NCBI RefSeq assembly: GCF_015291645.1
Contig: NZ_CP030055.1
Location: 2,294,001-2,358,000 of the forward strand
Source of the DNA: Bradyrhizobium sp. CCBAU 53340
Lineage (GTDB): Bacteria > Pseudomonadota > Alphaproteobacteria > Rhizobiales > Xanthobacteraceae
Direction of reading: 5' to 3'
Length of the DNA: 64,000 bases
This document shows positions 16,358-25,029 of the stretch, piece after piece. The notes beneath the pieces are model-generated. The model had not been told where the DNA came from and did not search any database. It saw only the letters and a program-made list of their open reading frames with translations. The position numbers were made by a program, and so were the translations under genes. Numbering within the stretch: position 1 is the first letter of the stretch; each line of letters starts with the position of its first letter.

Positions 16358-18049
16358 ATGGCCAACGCCGCCAAGGTTCAAGTCTCGGGCTCGCATGACA
16401 CAAGCGTTGCGACCGCCCATGTCGATAAGTTCGCGCGGCAGCATCTGCCGCCGTCCGAGCTCTGGCCGGAGTTCATCTTCACGCGGCCGGAGTTGCAGTA
16501 TCCGCCGCGATTGAACTGCGTCAGCTATTTCCTCGACCGCTGGGTCGAGCAGGGGCACGGCGACGCGCCCTGCGTCATCAGTCCCGCCGTCAGCTACACC
16601 TATCGCGAACTGCAGGCGCTGGTGAATCGTATCGCCAACGTGCTGGTCGGCAAGCTCGGCCTGGTGACCGGCGAGCGCGTGCTGCTGCGCTCCGCCAACA
16701 GCCCGATGATGGTTGCGACCTATCTCGCCGTGATCAAAGCCGGCGGCATCTGCGTGGCGACAATGCCATTGCTGCGAGCCAAGGAGCTGTCCTATCCGAT
16801 CCAGAAAGCGGAGATCACGCTCGCGCTCTGCGACGGAAAGCTCTCCGATGAGATGGAGAAGGCCAAGCTGGCTGTGCCCGGTCTCAAGCACGTGGTCTAT
16901 TGGGGTAACGGAGCTGCCGACTCGCTCGAGGCCATGCTTGCGGATGCCAGCCCTGAATTTACAGCAGTCGATACCGCATCCGATGACATTTGCCTGATCG
17001 CATTCACCTCCGGCACGACCGGGGATCCCAAGGGCACCATGCATTTCCACCGGGACATGCTGGCGGTGTGCGACGGTTACGCACGCAACATCCTGCGGGC
17101 AGAACAGAGCGACCGTTTCATCGGTTCCGCGCCGCTCGCTTTCACCTTCGGCTTCGGCGGCGTGCTGTTTCCGATGCATATCGGTGCCTCTTTCGTAGTT
17201 CTCGAGAAAACGACGCCCGATGACATGCTGGCGGCGATCGAGCAATACAAGACCACAGTTTGCTTCACAGCGCCGACTGCATATCGCGCCATGATCGGCA
17301 AGCTGGCGGGCCGCGACGTCTCTTCGCTGCGAAAGTGCGTCTCCGCAGGCGAGACGCTGCCCAAGCCGACATTCGATGCCTGGCTGAAGGCTACCGGCCT
17401 CAAGCTGATGGACGGGATTGGCTCGACAGAGCTGCTGCACATCTTCATCAGCGCGACCGAGGAGGAAATTCGCCCCGGCGCGACCGGAAAACCCGTGCCC
17501 GGCTATGAGGCGAAGATCGTAGACGATGACGGCAACGATGTGCCAGCCGGCACGATGGGGAAGCTCGCGGTGCGAGGGCCGACCGGGTGTCGCTATCTAG
17601 CAGACGAGCGGCAGCGCAAATACGTCCAGAACGGCTGGAACATCACCGGCGACACCTATCTGATGGATAGCGACGGCTACTTCTGGTACCAGTCGCGCTC
17701 CGACGACATGATCGTGTCATCCGGATACAATATCGCGGGCACGGATGTGGAAGCGGCTTTGCTCACACATCCGTCCGTTGCCGAATGCGGCGTCGTCGGT
17801 GCCCCGGACGAGGCGCGCGGGATGATCGTGAAAGCCTATGTCATTGCCGCGCCCGGCGTGACGCCGGATGCAAGGCTCGCGGCCGAGTTGCAAGAGCATG
17901 TCAAACGCGAGATCGCACCGTACAAATATCCGCGCGCGATCGAGTTCGTGACCCAGCTGCCAAAGACCGAGACCGGAAAGCTGAAACGCTTTGCCTTGCG
18001 CCAATTGGCGCAGGCGGCCGCGGCGTCCTCGGGCGTCGCGGCAGAATGA
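16358..18049 (+). CDS. Benzoate-CoA ligase family protein, probable 2-aminobenzoate (anthranilate)-CoA ligase
   Basis: A 563-residue AMP-forming ligase that activates an aryl acid to its CoA thioester in the cytoplasm. The start at 16358 has AAGGAG seven bases upstream, better than the upstream ATG at 16316. The ATP motif FTSGTTGDPKGTMHFHRD lies near residue 217, the GIGSTELLHIF motif near 357 and the C-terminal catalytic lysine region PKTETGKLKRFALRQL near 535. The stretch FDRWVEQGHGDAPC at the N-terminus and the GSTELLHIF motif are features of benzoate/aminobenzoate-CoA ligases. It has its own MarR-type operator and is followed 15 bases later by the RidA gene. It would supply the aryl-CoA for the fused monooxygenase. 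Anthranilate is the preferred substrate by context; salicylate or benzoate are alternatives. Confidence 0.85.
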   Translation: MANAAKVQVSGSHDTSVATAHVDKFARQHLPPSELWPEFIFTRPELQYPPRLNCVSYFLDRWVEQGHGDAPCVISPAVSYTYRELQALVNRIANVLVGKLGLVTGERVLLRSANSPMMVATYLAVIKAGGICVATMPLLRAKELSYPIQKAEITLALCDGKLSDEMEKAKLAVPGLKHVVYWGNGAADSLEAMLADASPEFTAVDTASDDICLIAFTSGTTGDPKGTMHFHRDMLAVCDGYARNILRAEQSDRFIGSAPLAFTFGFGGVLFPMHIGASFVVLEKTTPDDMLAAIEQYKTTVCFTAPTAYRAMIGKLAGRDVSSLRKCVSAGETLPKPTFDAWLKATGLKLMDGIGSTELLHIFISATEEEIRPGATGKPVPGYEAKIVDDDGNDVPAGTMGKLAVRGPTGCRYLADERQRKYVQNGWNITGDTYLMDSDGYFWYQSRSDDMIVSSGYNIAGTDVEAALLTHPSVAECGVVGAPDEARGMIVKAYVIAAPGVTPDARLAAELQEHVKREIAPYKYPRAIEFVTQLPKTETGKLKRFALRQLAQAAAASSGVAAE

Positions 18050-18064
18050 GATGAGGATGGAGAA

Positions 18065-18529
18065 TTGTCCGTGACAACGCCGAAAGGTCCCCAGCTCGCA
18101 GTGCTGCCGACCGCCGCTGAGGATGACACCAGCCCGAGAGCGCAGGTGCTGCAGCCCTCAGGCTGGCCGATGCCGAAGGGCTACGCCAACGGCATGGCCG
18201 CCGAAGGGCGGATCGTCGTCACAGGCGGCGTGATCGGCTGGGATGCACAGGAGCGTCTCGCCGAGGGCTTTGTCGCCCAGGTGCGCCAGACCCTGAGCAA
18301 CATCGCGGAGATTTTAGCTGAGGCCGGTGCGCGGCCCGAGCACCTGGTGCGTCTGACCTGGTACGTCGTCGACATGGACGAATACCTGGCGAACCTGAAG
18401 GAGCTCGGTCAGGTCTACCGCACCATCTTCGGCGCGCACTATCCGGCGATGGCGCTGGTCCAGGTCGTGCGGCTGGTGGAGAAGGCGGCGCGGGTCGAGA
18501 TCGAGGCCACCGCCGTCATTCCCCGCTGA
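18065..18529 (+). CDS. RidA/YjgF-family protein (enamine/imine deaminase-like)
   Basis: A 154-residue RidA-family protein. The core fold shows GWDAQERLAEGFVAQVRQTLSN, LVRLTWYVVDMDEY and the C-terminal EKAARVEIEATAVIPR, the last containing the conserved arginine of the active site. RidA proteins hydrolyse reactive enamines/imines to ketone and ammonia, and the family includes 2-aminomuconate deaminase of aminophenol and anthranilate pathways. The frame opens with TTG at 18065; GTG at 18071 has better spacing from the upstream GGAG and may be the true start. It is cotranscribed with the ligase. In the 2-aminobenzoyl-CoA route the reduced ring carries an enamine, so a RidA enzyme is a logical nitrogen-removing step; this is inference. 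Confidence 0.85.
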   Translation: MSVTTPKGPQLAVLPTAAEDDTSPRAQVLQPSGWPMPKGYANGMAAEGRIVVTGGVIGWDAQERLAEGFVAQVRQTLSNIAEILAEAGARPEHLVRLTWYVVDMDEYLANLKELGQVYRTIFGAHYPAMALVQVVRLVEKAARVEIEATAVIPR

Positions 18530-18553
18530 ACAGCCTCCCGTCAGCTCGCCGTT

Positions 18554-19282
18554 TCAGCTTGCTTTGGCGAGATCATCGTCTTCGGGGGAGTTCAGATAGA
18601 CGCCGGACATGGTGTCGACCCAGCACAGATGGTCGTGCACCTTCTTCACCCCTTCGACGTTCTCGGCTGCAACGATCGCCGCCTGCCGCGCGGGCTCCTC
18701 GGTGATGACGCCGCTCAAGTGAACGATGCCGTCGCGCACGATGACGTTCAGCCCGAACGGGCACCAGTCATGCTTCTCCATGGCATCGATGATGCGGCCG
18801 CGGATGTGATCGTCATCAGCGGTCGGATCCGGCACCTCGCGAGCGAGGCCGGCCACGGCCTGCAGCAGGTTGGCGCGTGACACGATGCCGACAACTTGGT
18901 CGCCGCGCACCACCGGCAGGCGTTTGATGTTGTTGCGTTCCATGAGATCGACGATCTCGGCGAGCGCAGTATCCTCGGTGATGGTGACCGGCGAAGTGGT
19001 CATGACCTCCGAAACCTTGCGACCGTGCTCGTGGACGAAGTCGCTGGCTGACTTTCCGGCGCCGATAATGAACCGCAGCCAGCGGCCGCGCTTGCGTCCG
19101 GTGCCGATTTCGCTGCGACGGATGAAGTCGCCTTCCGAGACCACGCCGACCAGCCTGCCACTGTCGTTGACCACAGTCAGGCCGCTGACGTGACGCTTCA
19201 ACATGATGTTCGCTGCCTCGACGATACTGGTGTCGGGCGTGACCGAGATAACCGACCGGGTCATGATCTGGTGGGCGCGCAT
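18554..19282 (-). CDS. CBS-domain pair protein with C-terminal BON domain
   Basis: A 242-residue soluble protein with two CBS repeats. The first covers roughly residues 1-65 (MTRSVISVTPDTSIVEAA, then GLTVVNDSGRLVGVVSEGDF) and the second residues 92-147 (MTTSPVTITEDTALAEIVDLM, then RLPVVRGDQVVGIVSRANLL). A BON domain follows at about residues 155-220 (LNVIVRDGIVHLSGVITEEPARQAAI). CBS pairs bind adenine nucleotides or similar ligands, and BON domains often contact membranes or lipids. The protein may be an energy-status sensor. A TTGA-N6-TCAA box lies 65 bases upstream of the ATG, so FNR/FixK-type control under low oxygen is likely. The convergent neighbour is the RidA gene. Confidence 0.82.
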   Translation of the reverse strand: MRAHQIMTRSVISVTPDTSIVEAANIMLKRHVSGLTVVNDSGRLVGVVSEGDFIRRSEIGTGRKRGRWLRFIIGAGKSASDFVHEHGRKVSEVMTTSPVTITEDTALAEIVDLMERNNIKRLPVVRGDQVVGIVSRANLLQAVAGLAREVPDPTADDDHIRGRIIDAMEKHDWCPFGLNVIVRDGIVHLSGVITEEPARQAAIVAAENVEGVKKVHDHLCWVDTMSGVYLNSPEDDDLAKAS

Positions 19283-19346
19283 GGAATGCTCCGCTGGCTT
19301 GTCGAACTTTGATGACGAAGATCTAGATCAGGCGCTGCTGTACGGT

Positions 19347-19360
19347 TTGACGCAGGTCAA
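19347..19360. promoter_or_regulatory. FNR/FixK box (CBS-BON gene side)
   Basis: TTGACGCAGGTCAA fits TTGA-N6-TCAA. It lies 65 bases upstream of the CBS-BON ATG, a distance that allows a class II (-41.5) activator position with a short leader. Confidence 0.7.
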
Positions 19361-19411
19361 GAGGACAAGGTCGGCCTTTGCTGGTTAAGCAATTGTGATC
19401 GACAGCCGGAA

Positions 19412-19425
19412 TTGATGCAGCTCAA
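19412..19425. promoter_or_regulatory. FNR/FixK box (PHA synthase side)
   Basis: TTGATGCAGCTCAA fits TTGA-N6-TCAA. It lies 69 bases upstream of the phaC-like ATG. With the box at 19347 it makes a two-box divergent promoter. Confidence 0.7.
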
Positions 19426-19494
19426 CGTTCCCACGGCGGATGATCCATATCCTGTTCTCCATATACGACCAGCAGCGTGCGGGAATCCTTGGCC

Positions 19495-21330
19495 ATGAAC
19501 GTCGTGCAAATCCTTCCTCGGTCCGAACAGCCGGCGCCAGTGCTCGACTCAGCTGTTGACGTCGTTCCCTCGGTGCCGAGAGCCGAGCCGGCCGGGGAAG
19601 AGCCAGCCGTCAAGCAGGCGTTAGAACCTTATCCTATCGACCGCACGTTCCACGCGATACTGGCACGGTTCACGGGCGGGCTCTCGCCGGCGGCCTTGCT
19701 GCTTGCCTGGCTCGATTGGAGCTGTCACCTCGCCGTCGCGCCGCAACGTCGGATGGAGATCGCCAACAATGCTATCCGTGACTCCGCCCGTTTGCTGGAT
19801 GCCGCGGCGCATACAACCTCGCCAGAGCAAAAGCCCTGGTCCGTGATCCGGCCGGAGGGGCGGGATCGCCGTTTCAAGGATTCGCAATGGGAAGTTGCGC
19901 ACTTTAACATTCTTGCGCAGGCGTTTCTGCTCGGCGAGCGCTGGTGGCACGATGCCACGACCGGGGTGCGTGGCGTCTCGCGCGCGAATGAGGCCATCGT
20001 CGAATTCTCCGTCCGCCAGCTGCTCGACATGCTGGCGCCGTCGAACTTCGCGATGACCAACCCGAAAGTGCTGGAAAAGGCATTTCAGAGCGGCGGAGAG
20101 AATTTCGTCTTCGGCTGGCAGAACTGGTGCGGCGATCTCATGCGGACGCTCGCGGCGGCAAGGCCCACAGCCAGTGAGCAGTTTGTCGTCGGCAAGACGA
20201 TGGCGGCTTCGCCGGGCAAGGTCGTCTACCGCAATGAGCTGATCGAGCTGATCCAGTACCAGCCGACCACGGCCCAAGTGCGGCCCGAGCCGGTCCTGAT
20301 CGTGCCAGCCTGGATCATGAAATATTACATTCTCGATCTGTCGCCGAAGAATTCATTGGTCAGATATCTAACCGAACAGGGTTTTACCGTCTTCGCGATC
20401 TCCTGGCGCAATCCGGGCGCCAGAGATCGGGATGTCGCATTTGACGATTATCGCAAGCAGGGTGTGATGGCTGCGTTGGACGCGATCGGCCCCATCGTTC
20501 CGTCTCGGAAGATCCACGCGCTCGGCTATTGTCTCGGCGGCACCTTGTTGTCGATCGCCGCCGCCGCGATGGCGCGCGACGGCGACGATCGTCTCGGCAC
20601 CATCACTCTGCTGGCCGCGCAGACTGACTTCACCGAGGCCGGCGAGCTGACGCTCTTCATCAATGAAAGCCAGGTCGCCTTCCTCGAAGACATGATGTGG
20701 CAGCGAGGCTATCTCGATACGGCGCAGATGGCCGCCGCATTTGCGCTGCTGCGTTCGAACGACCTGATCTGGTCGCGGTTGTCGCATGACTATTTGATGG
20801 GCGAGGCGTCGTCGCCGAGCGATCTGATGGCCTGGAACGCCGACGCGACGCGGCTACCCTATCGGATGCACTCCGAATATCTCCGCAAGCTGTTCCTAGA
20901 CAACGATCTTGCCGAGGGACGGTACCAGGTCGAGGACAAGAGTATCTCGCTCTCCGATATCCATACGCCGATGTTCGTGGTCGGTACGCTCGCCGATCAC
21001 GTGGCACCGTGGCGATCCGTGCACAAGATCCACTACCAGGTCGACGCCGACCTGACCTTCCTGCTGACCAGCGGTGGCCATAATGCCGGCGTCGTTGCGC
21101 CGCCCGACGAGCCCGGACACAGCTATCAGGTCATGACCAAGGCTGCCGATGCGCCCTATGTGGGCCCGGACGAATGGCTGAAGCTCGCGCCTCATGCCGA
21201 GGGATCGTGGTGGCCGGAATGGGCGCGCTGGCTCATCGCGAAGTCCGGCGAGCTCTGCGATCCGCCGCCGATCGGCAATGGCGACATTGATAGCCTCCCC
21301 GATGCACCCGGCGACTACGTCCGCACCTAA
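19495..21330 (+). CDS. phaC: Poly(3-hydroxyalkanoate) synthase (PhaC family)
   Basis: A 611-residue PHA polymerase that joins hydroxyacyl-CoA units into a storage polyester on granules. The alpha/beta hydrolase domain has the lipase-box-like GYCLGG with catalytic Cys346, the aspartate in VVGTLADHVAPW and the histidine in TSGGHNAG. The N-terminal domain contains the expected FKDSQWEVAHFNILAQAFLL segment. The length fits class I enzymes. The ATG at 19495 is preferred over a GTG six codons upstream; neither has a strong ribosome-binding site. Its upstream FNR-type box suggests synthesis under oxygen limitation, when reducing power is in excess. It overlaps the convergent CHAD gene by 4 bases at the stop. 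It may be an accessory PhaC, since genomes of this group usually carry several. Confidence 0.9.
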   Translation: MNVVQILPRSEQPAPVLDSAVDVVPSVPRAEPAGEEPAVKQALEPYPIDRTFHAILARFTGGLSPAALLLAWLDWSCHLAVAPQRRMEIANNAIRDSARLLDAAAHTTSPEQKPWSVIRPEGRDRRFKDSQWEVAHFNILAQAFLLGERWWHDATTGVRGVSRANEAIVEFSVRQLLDMLAPSNFAMTNPKVLEKAFQSGGENFVFGWQNWCGDLMRTLAAARPTASEQFVVGKTMAASPGKVVYRNELIELIQYQPTTAQVRPEPVLIVPAWIMKYYILDLSPKNSLVRYLTEQGFTVFAISWRNPGARDRDVAFDDYRKQGVMAALDAIGPIVPSRKIHALGYCLGGTLLSIAAAAMARDGDDRLGTITLLAAQTDFTEAGELTLFINESQVAFLEDMMWQRGYLDTAQMAAAFALLRSNDLIWSRLSHDYLMGEASSPSDLMAWNADATRLPYRMHSEYLRKLFLDNDLAEGRYQVEDKSISLSDIHTPMFVVGTLADHVAPWRSVHKIHYQVDADLTFLLTSGGHNAGVVAPPDEPGHSYQVMTKAADAPYVGPDEWLKLAPHAEGSWWPEWARWLIAKSGELCDPPPIGNGDIDSLPDAPGDYVRT

Positions 21331-22301
21331 TCCTCTGGCTCCGAATCCGGCGTGAGGTCGGAGGACCGGAAAGGCTTGGCTTTGTCAAGTTTGCGATAGG
21401 CCGTCGAAGCCGTTTGCAGCAGCTTCTTCTCGCGCTTGCGGTCGAGAAAGCGAATGCCGGCTCCGGGAACAGCTTCGTTCAATGACGCGGCCAGCGTCTG
21501 ACCGCGCGCATCGTCGTTCAGCTGGCCGAGCGACTTCTGCGCTCTTCGCAATTGCTTGAGAACCGACCTCTGCTTCTTCAGCGACTTGTCGGTAAATAGG
21601 TCCTCCAGCGACTCGATCGAATAGGTCAGTCGCTTGTTGAGAATCCGCAGCTTGTGCCGCTTCTCGACGTCGAGCTTGCGCAGCTTCCGGGCCTTCCTGA
21701 GCAGCGTCCTTTCCCAATCGGACAATTGCGCAGCTGCGTGGTCGGCGAGCGGGCAGCGCCGAAGTCTGATAGCCTCCTTGCTGCGTCTGGTTGACCAGGG
21801 ACCACTCTCGATCCAGCTCGAAGTCTGCTCGACCAGACGGCGATATCGCGCCGATTGCAGGGCGCGGGTCAACAGGCGATGGCTTTCGGCGCGCTTTTCG
21901 TCCCAGTGCTGGAGCTCGGCGATCACGCCGAGTTCGTCGCCCGCTTCTGCTACCACGCGTTCGATGGCGACATCGAGGTCTCGCACCATGCCGAGCTGGC
22001 TGTTCAGCCATTTCAGCTCGACCCAGATCTCTGCGCGCAGCGCATCGTCGACCATTGGCGAAAAGAAGCGAATCGCGGTCCGCAGATGGGTCAGCGCGAT
22101 GCGGATCTGGTGGAGCGCCTCCGGATCGCCGCGGCAGGTGCCGTCGTGCTGGGCCAGGACCGCGGCAAGGTGACGGCGGGCGACGATCCGAAACGCCGTG
22201 TCGCAGGCCATGCCGGGGCTGAGGCGACCCGGCAGCGGATTGCCGCTCGTCGCCGGTTTGGAGCGGCCGGCCGCCGTCGAACTCGTGGTGGGTCGCGCCA
22301 T
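21327..22301 (-). CDS. CHAD-domain protein
   Basis: A 324-residue protein dominated by a CHAD (conserved histidine alpha-helical) domain from about residue 35 to 300. It has the typical HQIRIALTHLRTAIRFF segment near the N-terminal half and KLRILNKRLTYSIESLEDLF further on, with many basic residues and scattered histidines. CHAD proteins bind polyphosphate, and members have been found on polyphosphate granules. The ATG at 22301 is chosen over an upstream TTG. It converges on the PHA synthase and follows the APH/AAA gene by 25 bases on the same strand. A link between polyphosphate and PHA storage is attractive but inferred. It lacks the CYTH domain that accompanies CHAD in some proteins. Confidence 0.82.
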   Translation of the reverse strand: MARPTTSSTAAGRSKPATSGNPLPGRLSPGMACDTAFRIVARRHLAAVLAQHDGTCRGDPEALHQIRIALTHLRTAIRFFSPMVDDALRAEIWVELKWLNSQLGMVRDLDVAIERVVAEAGDELGVIAELQHWDEKRAESHRLLTRALQSARYRRLVEQTSSWIESGPWSTRRSKEAIRLRRCPLADHAAAQLSDWERTLLRKARKLRKLDVEKRHKLRILNKRLTYSIESLEDLFTDKSLKKQRSVLKQLRRAQKSLGQLNDDARGQTLAASLNEAVPGAGIRFLDRKREKKLLQTASTAYRKLDKAKPFRSSDLTPDSEPED

Positions 22302-22326
22302 GCTAGCCCGCGCCAATCAGATTGCC

Positions 22327-23871
22327 TTACCTGCCTTCGGCGATGGCGTCCCGGCAGCGCTGCAGCGTCTGATCTTGCGTCCCGGATGCATCGATGGTCG
22401 CCCAACCGATGTGGCCGATATTATAGTGCTCTTGCATCGCGGCAACCTCTTGCGTGGCATCGGATGCGTCTCCACTACGATTTCCGATTCGGGTCTGCCG
22501 GGTCGTCAGATCCGCGACCAGGAAGAGGCCGGTGAAAGACACGTTGTATTCCCGGGCGAGCCTCGCGAAGGCGTCCCGTTCGACATCACGGGCGAAGACG
22601 CCGTCTACGATCGCCGAATGACCCTGGGTCAGCGTGCGCCGCGCGCGCTCGGCCAAGGCTTCGTAAACGCGGGCTGCAAGCTCGGGGGTGTATGCGGATG
22701 GCGGCAGCCGGTCGGTATCGGCGACTCCGAACATCTGCTTGCGGATGACGTCGCTGCGCAAGACGACGGCACCCGGCTGCGGCGCGAAGGCCGGCGCGAG
22801 CGAGCGCGCCAGGACCGATTTGCCGGTGCCGGACAGTCCGCCCACCGCGACCAGCTGGGGAGCGGCAGGCTGGATCAGCGTACGCGCAAGGTCGAAATAG
22901 CGGCGTGCATCATCGGGGATGTCGGACTCGCTGGCATGCGGGCGCTTCAGCCGTGCCAAGGCCACTTGGGCGCGGATTGCGGCCCGGATGGACATGAACA
23001 ACGGCAAGGTGGCAAGCCCGTCCAGATTTCCGGGCGGTGTGACGGCGAGATACCGGTTCAAGACGGCGTTGGCGGCAAGCGGCTGGTCGTGGCGGAGCAG
23101 GTCCATCAGCGTGAATGCGAGGTCGTAGAGCACGTCGACCGTTGCCATCCGCTCGTCGAATTCGATGGCGTCGAACAGCACGGGGTGCTGGTCGATCAGC
23201 ACGATATTCGCAAGATGCAGATCGCCATGGCAGCGCCGCACGAAGCCCTGACGATTGCGCTCCTCGAGCAATTGGCGTATGCGCACAAATGCCTCGTGCG
23301 AGGCTTTGCCGAGCTGTGCGATCGCCGCCGCGTCGAAATGGTGATCGGTCCGCAGGCCGTCGCTGTTGCCATCGATCAGGGCAGGGATGGAAGAGACCCA
23401 TTCCTTCCGGTCGGCGGGCGTTGCCGCGGTGTGCGAAGCTGCGATTGCCTCGGCGATGGCTGAGGCAAGTTCTGCATCCAGCGGGCCGGCCTTGGCCAGA
23501 TGGTCCAGCGTCCGGTTTTCGTCGAAGCGTGACATGTCGACTGCATACTCGATCGGTTGCCCGCGGCCGTCGACTGTCACCGAGCCGTTCGGCTCTTCGG
23601 TGATCGCGATGACGCCGTGGTAGATCTGAGGCGCCAGTGGTTGGTTGATGCGGATTTCCTCCTCGCAGGCCGCCTTGCGCTTCTCAAGCGTCGAATAGTC
23701 GAGAAAGGGAAATCGCACGGCCCGCTTGATCTTCAACGCGCGATCGCCGTCGAGAAAGACCGAGGCGCCGTGCGTATCGATCCGCGTCACGCCCGGATGT
23801 CCAGCCAGGGTCTGGAAGATCCGTTCCTGGACCGCCGTTTGATCTGTTATCGAAGCAGGCATCGGAGGCAC
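22327..23871 (-). CDS. Bifunctional aminoglycoside-phosphotransferase-like / AAA ATPase (P-loop kinase) protein
   Basis: A 514-residue two-domain protein. Residues up to about 330 resemble an APH/choline-kinase fold, with the catalytic-loop motif HGDLHLANIV and the metal-binding FDAIEFDE. The C-terminal part is a small P-loop kinase, with GGLSGTGKSVLARSLA near residue 343 and LRSDVIRKQMFG after it, like gluconate or zeta-toxin-type kinases. The substrate is unknown; despite the domain name there is no reason to assume antibiotic resistance. It is 2 bases downstream of the alcohol dehydrogenase and upstream of the CHAD gene, so the three form one minus-strand operon reading from the divergent FNR-type promoter near 24.9 kb. 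Confidence 0.82.
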   Translation of the reverse strand: MPPMPASITDQTAVQERIFQTLAGHPGVTRIDTHGASVFLDGDRALKIKRAVRFPFLDYSTLEKRKAACEEEIRINQPLAPQIYHGVIAITEEPNGSVTVDGRGQPIEYAVDMSRFDENRTLDHLAKAGPLDAELASAIAEAIAASHTAATPADRKEWVSSIPALIDGNSDGLRTDHHFDAAAIAQLGKASHEAFVRIRQLLEERNRQGFVRRCHGDLHLANIVLIDQHPVLFDAIEFDERMATVDVLYDLAFTLMDLLRHDQPLAANAVLNRYLAVTPPGNLDGLATLPLFMSIRAAIRAQVALARLKRPHASESDIPDDARRYFDLARTLIQPAAPQLVAVGGLSGTGKSVLARSLAPAFAPQPGAVVLRSDVIRKQMFGVADTDRLPPSAYTPELAARVYEALAERARRTLTQGHSAIVDGVFARDVERDAFARLAREYNVSFTGLFLVADLTTRQTRIGNRSGDASDATQEVAAMQEHYNIGHIGWATIDASGTQDQTLQRCRDAIAEGR

Positions 23872-23873
23872 CG

Positions 23874-24857
23874 TCAGGGCGTCAGGACGGCCGCGCCCAG
23901 AATCTGGCCGTTCCGCAGCATGCCCAGAACCTCGTTGGCTTGATCCAGCGGAAATGCCGTCGTCTCGGTGCGCACGCCGGCCTGCGGCGCGATCCTGAGA
24001 AAATCCAGGCCATCCTGCCGGGTCAGATTGGCGACCGAGATCAACTGCCGTTCCTCCCAGAGCAAATCATACGGAAAGCTCGGAATGTCGGTCATGTGGA
24101 TGCCGGCGCACACGACGCGTCCGCCTTTTCGGACGGCGCGCAACGCGGTCGGGACAAGTTCGCCGGCTGGTGCATAAATGATGGCGGCGTCGAGCGGTTC
24201 GGCGGGCATCTCGTCAGACGCTCCTGCCCAGACGGCACCAAGACGCCGCGCGAGGTCTTGTGCGGCCTCATCGCCGCGCCGTGTGAATGCATAGACAGAT
24301 CGTCTCTGCCAGACTGCGACTTGCGCGATGATATGGCCGGCCGCGCCAAAACCGTAGAGACCGAGCCTCTCCGCAGGACCAGCCAGCACCAGCGAGCGCC
24401 AGCCGATCAGCCCGGCGCACAGCAGAGGAGCGATCTCCACATCATCGCTGCTTTCGTCGAGTGGAAACGCATAGCGGGCGTCGGCGATGGTGTGCGTTGC
24501 GTAGCCGCCGTCACGCGTGTAGCCGGTGAACAGCGGCGTGTCGCACAGGTTTTCCATGCCCTCCCGGCAGAATCGACAGTTCCCGCACGTAGAGCCGAGC
24601 CAGGGAATGCCGACCCGATCACCAGGCGCGTGTGCTGCAACATTGGGGCCAACGAGATCGACCCGGCCAACGATCTCATGGCCGGGCACAACAGGATAGC
24701 GAACACCAGGCAACTCGGCGTCAACGACGTGCAGGTCAGTCCGGCATACCCCGCAAGCGCTGATCTTCACCCGGATCTGGCCATCGCCGGGGATTGGGTC
24801 AGGCCGCTCCTCCATTCGGAGTCGCGCTCGTGGAGCCGGCAACACCATCGCACGCAT
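23874..24857 (-). CDS. Zinc-dependent alcohol dehydrogenase family protein
   Basis: A 327-residue medium-chain dehydrogenase. Catalytic zinc ligands are Cys38 and His60-Glu61 (in GVCRTDL and PGHEIVG), the structural zinc site is Cys91/94/97/105 (CGNCRFCREGMENLC), and the Rossmann motif is YGFGAAGHI. The start at 24857 has GGAGAGACCT just upstream, and longer frames add only a basic, non-homologous tail. Such enzymes regenerate NAD by reducing aldehydes when respiration is limited, or oxidise alcohols. It heads a minus-strand operon (adh, APH/AAA, CHAD). One TTGA-N6-TCAA box lies 61 bases upstream and a second faces the divergent stress-protein gene, which supports induction under low oxygen. 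Confidence 0.9.
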   Translation of the reverse strand: MRAMVLPAPRARLRMEERPDPIPGDGQIRVKISACGVCRTDLHVVDAELPGVRYPVVPGHEIVGRVDLVGPNVAAHAPGDRVGIPWLGSTCGNCRFCREGMENLCDTPLFTGYTRDGGYATHTIADARYAFPLDESSDDVEIAPLLCAGLIGWRSLVLAGPAERLGLYGFGAAGHIIAQVAVWQRRSVYAFTRRGDEAAQDLARRLGAVWAGASDEMPAEPLDAAIIYAPAGELVPTALRAVRKGGRVVCAGIHMTDIPSFPYDLLWEERQLISVANLTRQDGLDFLRIAPQAGVRTETTAFPLDQANEVLGMLRNGQILGAAVLTP

Positions 24858-24918
24858 AGGTCTCTCCGGGGCGAACCGCTCCGATTGCATAGCCATAGAC
24901 TGACGGAACAGCCAGTCC

Positions 24919-24932
24919 TTGACTTCAGTCAA
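24919..24932. promoter_or_regulatory. FNR/FixK box (alcohol dehydrogenase side)
   Basis: TTGACTTCAGTCAA fits TTGA-N6-TCAA. It lies 61 bases upstream of the chosen alcohol dehydrogenase start. Confidence 0.72.
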
Positions 24933-24968
24933 CGACGGCCGTCGCCTGGCCGGACGGCGTTCCCCGCC

Positions 24969-24982
24969 TTGACGAGAATCAA
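24969..24982. promoter_or_regulatory. FNR/FixK box (universal stress protein side)
   Basis: TTGACGAGAATCAA fits TTGA-N6-TCAA. It lies 47 bases upstream of the universal stress protein ATG and 36 bases from the box that faces the other gene. Confidence 0.72.
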
Positions 24983-25029
24983 GGGTTCTCACGAAAAGCG
25001 GCCTATTTTGGCTGCGAAGGAGAATCCCG

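Noticed and set aside
22327..23871. Aminoglycoside-phosphotransferase-like domain as an antibiotic-resistance gene
   Set aside because: The APH fold is fused to a P-loop kinase and sits in a metabolic stress operon. This fusion is widespread in environmental bacteria and there is no sign of a resistance cassette.
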